DNA of 64,000 nucleotides from JAXHUH01 sp034211175. GTDB lineage: Bacteria > Actinomycetota > Acidimicrobiia > Acidimicrobiales > CAIXPF01. Under the pieces are notes generated by a model. It did no database searches and was not told the DNA's origin. It worked only from the letters and a program-made list of their open reading frames with translations. Made by a program: the position numbers and the translations under genes. This document shows, piece by piece, positions 59,513 through 64,000 of this stretch (position 1 is its first letter; each line of letters opens with the position of its first letter). The DNA is taken from positions 1-64,000 of the forward strand of contig JAXHUH010000073.1 of the NCBI GenBank assembly GCA_034211175.1, given 5' to 3'.

Positions 59513-60445
59513 TCACGCCGCCTCGGCCGTCGGGGCGACGATGCGCTCGACGAGCGCACGACCGCCCGGGCCGACGCGCTCCCACAGCGCGGCGAGTGCC
59601 TCGGAGGCCGGTGCGTTCTCGGCGAGCACCCAGCGGGCGAACGACCCGGTGTCGAACCAGGCCGCGCCCCGTTGGTCCAGCCCGAGCCCGAGCCCGGCGC
59701 CCGGTTGGTGGCCGGTGCGGACCTCGTGGTGGAGACGCTCCCAGCTCGTCCCGCGCGTGGCCGCGCCGGTCTGGTCGTCCGCCGGTGGTGGCTGCGCGTC
59801 GCGGCGGGCGAGGGGGTGTCGGACGCGGACGTCGAGCTCGGTGAGGTTCGCCGGGAGCTCGTCGGCGAGCGCGTCCGCGGCCAGGCGGTCGAGCCAGAGG
59901 CTGCGCCAGAGCCGCTCGATCGGCTCGCCAGGTGGTGGGGTCGGCAGCGACAGCAACCGCCGGCACACGTCGAGCACGCGGCCCGTGGGCGCTTCGAGCG
60001 GCTCCGAGCCGTCCGCATCGCCGAGGGCGCACGCCACCCGCCCCCGACGGTCGACGAAGACCGCCAGCGTGCGCTCCGCCGGCGGGTCGCCCGGCGCGGC
60101 GGTGGTGGAGGCGGCGACGTGGACGCGGGCCGGGGCGAGCAGCCCGACCGCTGACCACGACGGTGGCGCCGTGGTCCCGATCACGGCGTCGGGCAGGACG
60201 GCACCGTCGGGTGGCGCCAGGAGCTCGATCCGGCAGTCGGTCGAGCCGGGAGGGCCCCCGGTGATCGCGACGAGCGTGGTGATCGGGCAGTCGCGTGCGA
60301 GACGGCGGGCGAGGGCGACCAGGGGTGCGGACACGGCGGGCCTCTCGACGAGGTGTGCGAGAGCGACCGGGTCGCCACCCCGCGAGCGCTGTGGCCATGG
60401 GTTGCCGGCCGATCGCCAACCGGCGCAGACCAGTCTGGCGCGCAC
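59513..60445 (-). CDS. Hypothetical protein, 310 aa
   Basis: A ~310-residue cytosolic protein not recognised. Arg/Pro/Ala-rich with interspersed conserved-looking segments (ALAHLVERPAVSAPLVALARRLARDCPITTLVAITGG, RTLAVFVDRRGRVACALGDADG, SWERLHHEVRTGHQPGAGLGLGLDQRGAAWFDTGSFARWVLAEN). The middle and C-terminal part (~150-310) looks best coding. The start is uncertain: GTG 60445 is used; an ATG at 60553 adds 36 low-complexity residues. It stands alone between the TIM-barrel gene and a WhiB gene. Confidence 0.6.
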   Translation of the reverse strand: MRARLVCAGWRSAGNPWPQRSRGGDPVALAHLVERPAVSAPLVALARRLARDCPITTLVAITGGPPGSTDCRIELLAPPDGAVLPDAVIGTTAPPSWSAVGLLAPARVHVAASTTAAPGDPPAERTLAVFVDRRGRVACALGDADGSEPLEAPTGRVLDVCRRLLSLPTPPPGEPIERLWRSLWLDRLAADALADELPANLTELDVRVRHPLARRDAQPPPADDQTGAATRGTSWERLHHEVRTGHQPGAGLGLGLDQRGAAWFDTGSFARWVLAENAPASEALAALWERVGPGGRALVERIVAPTAEAA

Positions 60446-60637
60446 CTGTGACAGTCGGGCCGGCCGCTGCGCGGCAGGCGCGAACGACCCGGGCGGGATC
60501 GACGACGCCGACGGTCCTCGACCGTCTCCGTGCCGCCGGAAGGGCGGCGTCACCGGACCCGGGGCAACCGCCGTGGTCGCGCGGGGATCTGCGGTGTCAT
60601 CGACCGCGGCGCGGGCCGCGGCGTCTCGGGGGTGGGG

Positions 60638-60949
60638 TCAGCTCGCGGCGCGGTGGCGGTTCCCCCGGAGACCGATCGGCGCCTGGAGCGGATATCCCGC
60701 CCGCACGCGCTCCTCCTCGTTCTCCCCGCCCCAGACGCCGTACTCCCGGTGGTCGCGGCCGAACTCGCGGCACGGCTCGCTCACGGGGCACTCCTGGCAC
60801 AGCTTGCGTGCCTTGGCCTCTCGCCGGCTGCGGGCCTGTGGCCGCTCGGCGCTCGGGGGGAAGAACAGGTGGGTGTTGCCGCCACAGGCGGCTCGGGCAA
60901 TCCACTCCCGGTCAGCGGGCATCGGAGAAGCGGGTTGGCCCATCATCAC
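60638..60949 (-). CDS. WhiB family iron-sulfur regulator (second copy)
   Basis: A 103-residue WhiB-like protein. Cysteines in AACGGNTHLFFPPS and LCQECPVSEPC (C-x2-C-x5-C), Wbl motif YGVWGGENEEERVRAGY, basic tail (GLRGNRHRAAS). Three successive ATG codons start it (60949, 60946, 60943) after AGAGGTG; the third has the best ribosome-binding spacing. It is divergent from the HIT gene. About half identical to the WhiB at 53697, so a distinct subfamily rather than a recent duplicate. Confidence 0.94.
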   Translation of the reverse strand: MMMGQPASPMPADREWIARAACGGNTHLFFPPSAERPQARSRREAKARKLCQECPVSEPCREFGRDHREYGVWGGENEEERVRAGYPLQAPIGLRGNRHRAAS

Positions 60950-61005
60950 CTCTCGCTACGAGACACTCCCGGGTGCACCCTGACCAGCGCACCCGGCCGA
61001 CGACA

Positions 61006-61016
61006 TTAGTTACTAA
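61006..61016. promoter_or_regulatory. TTAGT-T-ACTAA palindrome between whiB and HIT gene
   Basis: An 11-bp AT-rich palindrome in the 140-bp divergent interval, about 60 bp before the whiB start. A second palindrome GGGTGCACCC (60971-60980) lies closer to whiB. A regulated whiB promoter is likely. Confidence 0.45.
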
Positions 61017-61089
61017 ACCACAAAAGGTGAAGGACTCCGATGAACCACCCGTTCGGCGATTCCGGTCTCGCGTGTCCGAGGTCACGACG

Positions 61090-61530
61090 GTGAGCCGGTC
61101 GGGCACCTGTGTCTTCTGCTCGATCGTGGCGGGCGACACCTTCGCGCACATCGTCGTCGACGACGAGCATGTCGTCGCGTTCCTCGACACCCGGCCGCTG
61201 TTCGTCGGGCACGTCCTCGTCGTGCCCCGGGCCCACCACGAGACCCTGGCCGACCTGCCGCCCGAGGCCGTGGACCCACTCTTCCGTCGGGTCCGGGCGC
61301 TGACTAGCGTGGTCACCTCAGCACTCGACGCGCGAGGGACCTTCGTGGCCATGAACAACACGGTCAGCCAGAGCGTTCCCCACCTGCACGTCCACGTCGT
61401 CCCCCGCCGCCCCAAGGACGGGCTGCGCGGCTTCTTCTGGCCGCGGACCTCCTACGACGACGACGCCCACGCCGCCGAGGTCGCCGGGAACCTGCGGGCT
61501 CGGTTCGGCGAGGTATGGCACGCTGAGTAG
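61090..61530 (+). CDS. HIT family nucleotide hydrolase/transferase
   Basis: A 146-residue histidine-triad protein. CVFCSIVAGDTFAHIVVDD (Cys pair typical of the branch), LVVPRAHHETLADLP, and the triad HLHVHVVPR near residue 98. Relatives hydrolyse AMP-lysine/adenosine phosphoramidates or dinucleoside polyphosphates. GTG 61090 has GAGG 8 nt upstream; GTG 61072 is in frame but lacks one. Divergent from whiB, upstream of the GGDEF gene. Confidence 0.92.
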   Translation: MSRSGTCVFCSIVAGDTFAHIVVDDEHVVAFLDTRPLFVGHVLVVPRAHHETLADLPPEAVDPLFRRVRALTSVVTSALDARGTFVAMNNTVSQSVPHLHVHVVPRRPKDGLRGFFWPRTSYDDDAHAAEVAGNLRARFGEVWHAE

Positions 61531-61615
61531 GTTCTTCCACACTCCCCGCGTTTCCATCGCTAGGATCGTCGGGGCGCGGGTCGTAGGTTGGAGACCGAGG
61601 GATGGGCGGTCGCTG

Positions 61616-62959
61616 ATGTCAGAACCGCCGCAGGTTGGGGTCCACCCAGCTCGTGGTATCGCTGCTCGGGACGCCGGGCGCCCGCCGTCCGGGCGGGCCG
61701 GTGGCCCGACGCAGGGGACCTCCGCCGGAGGGTCCGGCGGCGCGCCCCGCCAGACGCTCGGGCAGCGCCGCGCCCGGCGACGGGCACGCCGCCTCGCCGC
61801 CCGAGCCGAGTTCGGCGGCTCCGGGATCATCGTGGTCGACGACTCCCGCATCGTCGGCACCGGTCCCGCCGCGGTCACGCTCGTCGGCCTGGAGGCCCGC
61901 ACCGCCACCGACATCGTGGAGCTGGCGGTCCCCGAGGACGTGCCATCGCTGCTCGACGCGCTGCGCGGCACCGGCGGGGCGCACGGGCCCCACCTGTGGC
62001 GGCCGGCCGCCAAGCCCGACCGGTGGCTGATCAGCGCGGTCGTCGACGGCGTTCGCCGCAACACGGCCTGGCGGTTCATGACGGTCCACGACGCGACGGC
62101 CGAGTGGGTCGAGACGGCCCGCCTGCGCGAGGAGCTGCGCCGGGGTGAGGCGCTGGCCGACTTCGCCGCCCAGGCACTGCGCACCGCCGACGGCGCCACC
62201 CTGCGCGACCTGGCCACGACGTGCATCGAGAGCGTGCTCGGCGAGGACCGGTGCGTGATGCGCATCGGCACGGAGGTGCCGGCCGACCGGTCGATCGGGG
62301 TGCCGGTGCCGTGCGAGCTCGCGGCCCCCTGCCAGCTCGTGGTCTACGGGGCGTGCCATCGTCGGCCCGACGGCGACGACGTCGCGTTCGTGACCTCGGT
62401 CGCCGCCGCGCTGGCTCCGGCGCTGGACCGGGCCGCCGGCCAGGACGGCCACCTCGGCCCGCCCCGCGACGAGCTCACCGGTCTCGCCAGCCGACGCCTG
62501 CTCGACCGACGCCTCGCGGCCGCCCTCGGACCCGACGGGGCGGGCGCGGCCATCGTGTTCTGCGACCTCGACCGGTTCAAGGTGGTCAACGACCGCTTCG
62601 GCCACCGGGCCGGCGATCTGGTGCTCGTCGAGGTCGCCCGGCGCCTGCGGGGCGCGATCCGGCCGCTCGACACGGTCGCCCGCGTCGGCGGCGACGAGTT
62701 CTGCGTGCTGTGCCCGGCGGCGGCCGTCGAGGAGGCCGAGACCGTCTCCGAGCGCATCGTGGCCGCGCTCGAGCGGCCCGTGCTCCTGCCCGGCGGTCGC
62801 TGCGCCACGGTGTCGATGAGCGTCGGGTTCGCGCTCGCCGCGCCGGGGTCGGACCCCTCCGAGCTCCTCGACGCGGCCGACGGCGCCATGTACCGGTCGA
62901 AGCGCTCCGACGTGGAACCGATCTCGTACCTCGACTCGCCGTTCTCCGCCGCCGGCTGA
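61616..62959 (+). CDS. Diguanylate cyclase (GGDEF)
   Basis: A 447-residue soluble protein making cyclic di-GMP. Disordered basic N-terminus (~1-65), PAS-like region (~65-165; GSGIIVVDDSRIVGTGPAA), GAF-like region (~175-280), GGDEF domain (~285-440). The catalytic motif VGGDEF is intact, preceded by an inhibitory I-site RPLD five residues before it, so product feedback is expected. DELTGLASRRLLDRRL is the usual domain opening. No EAL domain. A TAGGAT -10-like box lies near 61561. Confidence 0.92.
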   Translation: MSEPPQVGVHPARGIAARDAGRPPSGRAGGPTQGTSAGGSGGAPRQTLGQRRARRRARRLAARAEFGGSGIIVVDDSRIVGTGPAAVTLVGLEARTATDIVELAVPEDVPSLLDALRGTGGAHGPHLWRPAAKPDRWLISAVVDGVRRNTAWRFMTVHDATAEWVETARLREELRRGEALADFAAQALRTADGATLRDLATTCIESVLGEDRCVMRIGTEVPADRSIGVPVPCELAAPCQLVVYGACHRRPDGDDVAFVTSVAAALAPALDRAAGQDGHLGPPRDELTGLASRRLLDRRLAAALGPDGAGAAIVFCDLDRFKVVNDRFGHRAGDLVLVEVARRLRGAIRPLDTVARVGGDEFCVLCPAAAVEEAETVSERIVAALERPVLLPGGRCATVSMSVGFALAAPGSDPSELLDAADGAMYRSKRSDVEPISYLDSPFSAAG

Positions 62960-62989
62960 GCCGGTCCCGGTCGACGGCCACCGTCGCGC

Positions 62990-63739
62990 TCAGGCCCGGA
63001 CCACCATCGCCAGGCCGAGGGCATCGACCGCGTCGGTGCCGGTGTCGTCGGTGCCGGTGAAGCGCTGCGCCACGCCGGCCACCACCCGCCGGGCGGTCCA
63101 CACCACCGCGCAGGCGTCGAGGACGTCGTCGGTCGCGGCGCCCCTCGGCGTCGGGCCGTCGAGCACCTCGTCGATGCCCGCGACGTGCTCGACCAGCAGC
63201 CGGCGGCGGTCCGCCCGCCCGGCCGCCGTGCGCTTCGGCTCGGCCAGCGGATGGCCGGCGAGGAGCGCGAACGACAGCTCGGGGCAGACCTCGACGACCC
63301 GCTCGGCGTCGACGCCCGGGGCCCGCACGGCCCGGTCGAGCGCCTCGATCGCCCCCAGCAGGTTGAACGACTGGCGCGACAGGCCGCGCCCGTCGTCGAG
63401 TCGCCGGGCCGTCGCCAGGGCGGTCTCGTAGTCGTCGATGCCGAGCAGTGGCCGGATCGGCGCGGGGAACACCGACGAGCGGCGGGGGCCGAGCGCCCGG
63501 CGCGCCGCCCGATCGCACGGACGCGGCCCGCGGTCGGTGAGCCCGATCGGCATGTCGACGCCGACGATGGCCAGCTCACCGGTGCGCACGCGCCCCACGA
63601 CGTCGCCGATGTCGGCGACGACCTCGACCGTCGCCGGCCGCCCGGTCCGCTCGGGGTCGGGATCCGCGTCGGCGGTGACGACCAGCCAGCCCCCTCGGCA
63701 GCCGTCGACACCGGCCACGCGGCGCCCGGCGGGGCTCAC
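62990..63739 (-). CDS. DUF429 domain protein
   Basis: A 249-residue RNase H-like-fold protein of the DUF429 family. N-terminal GVDGCRGGWLVV, VGVDMPIGLTDRGPRPCDRAARRALG near residue 60, and C-terminal TDDVLDACAVVWTARRV with acidic residues match the family. Biochemical function unknown; a nuclease or ATPase-like role is speculation. GTG start overlaps the upstream PIG-L gene stop (GTGA), so they are coupled. Confidence 0.87.
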   Translation of the reverse strand: MSPAGRRVAGVDGCRGGWLVVTADADPDPERTGRPATVEVVADIGDVVGRVRTGELAIVGVDMPIGLTDRGPRPCDRAARRALGPRRSSVFPAPIRPLLGIDDYETALATARRLDDGRGLSRQSFNLLGAIEALDRAVRAPGVDAERVVEVCPELSFALLAGHPLAEPKRTAAGRADRRRLLVEHVAGIDEVLDGPTPRGAATDDVLDACAVVWTARRVVAGVAQRFTGTDDTGTDAVDALGLAMVVRA

Positions 63740-64000
63740 ACGTCGTCGATGAGCTTGAACGCCTCGCCCAGGGCCACGTCGGCCAGGGCGCCGTGCTCGG
63801 CGGCCTTGCGCTGCACCCGCGCCGCGAACTCGTCGCGCTGGCGTTGCGCCGCGCCCGGGTCGTCGCCGATCTCCATCGTCGTCTCGTACTGGCTCTCGTG
63901 GGCCAGCAGCGCCGCGACCTTGGCATCGACGTAGCCGTCGACGTCCTCGACGTGGTCGGGCTCGTCAGCCTCGAAGAGCATGATCGCCGAGGGCCGATGG
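63736..64000 (-). CDS. PIG-L family deacetylase, C-terminal part (gene runs off the window)
   Basis: The last ~88 residues of a LmbE/PIG-L zinc deacetylase (mycothiol biosynthesis/conjugate-type family). HRPSAIMLFEADEPDHVEDVDGYVDAKVAALLAHESQYETTMEI is the conserved C-terminal region. The reading frame stays open to the right edge of the window, so the N-terminal zinc motif AHPDD is outside. The next gene (DUF429) overlaps its stop. Confidence 0.8.
   Translation of the reverse strand, partial: HRPSAIMLFEADEPDHVEDVDGYVDAKVAALLAHESQYETTMEIGDDPGAAQRQRDEFAARVQRKAAEHGALADVALGEAFKLIDDV

Noticed and set aside
60421..60450. CAGACCAGTCTG palindrome as a third copy of the 73-bp element
   Set aside because: Only the AGACCAG word is shared; the flanks and length do not match, and it lies at the start of a hypothetical gene rather than between convergent genes.

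Overview
The window is high-GC, gene-dense bacterial chromosome. I read it as an actinobacterium, probably of the class Acidimicrobiia. Two WhiB-family iron-sulfur regulators (53697-54026 and 60638-60949) are restricted to Actinobacteria. A deazaflavin (F420)-type nitroreductase-like protein, an MhuD-like heme monooxygenase and the end of a PIG-L/mycothiol-type deacetylase point the same way. Many start codons lie only 6-8 nt after a TANNNT-like -10 box, as expected for leaderless actinobacterial transcripts. The class-level placement is inference. I see no rRNA, tRNA, CRISPR array, prophage, transposase or secondary-metabolite cluster. The window looks like ordinary chromosome with a few decayed genes.

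Layout. 1-4.6 kb: nifJ (pyruvate:ferredoxin oxidoreductase) with a DHOD-like flavoprotein. 4.9-11.4 kb: a TetR/F420-enzyme divergon, then an MDR oxidoreductase, an O-methyltransferase, a metal-dependent amidohydrolase and a haloalkane dehalogenase. 11.4-14.8 kb: an NfeD-flotillin pair, a predicted nuclease-fold protein and a USP-like protein. 14.8-24.2 kb: nucleotidyltransferase, TesB thioesterase, YpfJ-like metalloprotease, FHA-nucleotide cyclase, MFS exporter, SDR, methyltransferase, SMP-30 lactonase and MarR. 24.3-31.3 kb: a hydrolase-fold protein lacking its nucleophile, TetR/MMPL transporter, a DUF2867 epimerase-like protein, and MarR divergent from a membrane protein. 31.3-36 kb: a MerR-VIT/vWA operon, a Cys-rich MerR with a MerT-like mini membrane protein, and a broken ynfA. 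36-46.4 kb: E3 and E2 of a 2-oxoacid dehydrogenase complex (no E1), a Dus tRNA enzyme, surface proteins, an ADH/XRE divergon, a TOPRIM protein and a secreted GH64-like protein. 46.5-51.9 kb: the methylmalonyl-CoA mutase operon (mutA-mutB-meaB). 52-64 kb: hot-dog thioesterase, WhiB, MhuD-like protein, lysS, glutamine cyclotransferase, alanine dehydrogenase, second WhiB, HIT protein, GGDEF diguanylate cyclase, DUF429 and a truncated PIG-L deacetylase.

Metabolically the genes suggest an aerobic or facultative heterotroph that routes pyruvate through ferredoxin and degrades odd-chain or branched substrates through methylmalonyl-CoA. It carries detoxification functions (dehalogenase, amidohydrolase, metal-type MerR, MMPL/MFS exporters). 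Local regulators sit next to their targets, usually with a clear dyad operator in the shared intergenic region.

The best candidates for undescribed structure are: a 73-bp inverted-repeat element present twice, both times between convergent genes; a 17-bp perfect inverted repeat made of two MarR-type dyads; tandem ACTGTnACAGT dyads controlling a MerR-VIT/vWA operon; and two 16-codon leaderless upstream ORFs overlapping the starts of tesB and an MFS exporter gene. I did not find a clearly new multi-gene defence or biosynthetic system.
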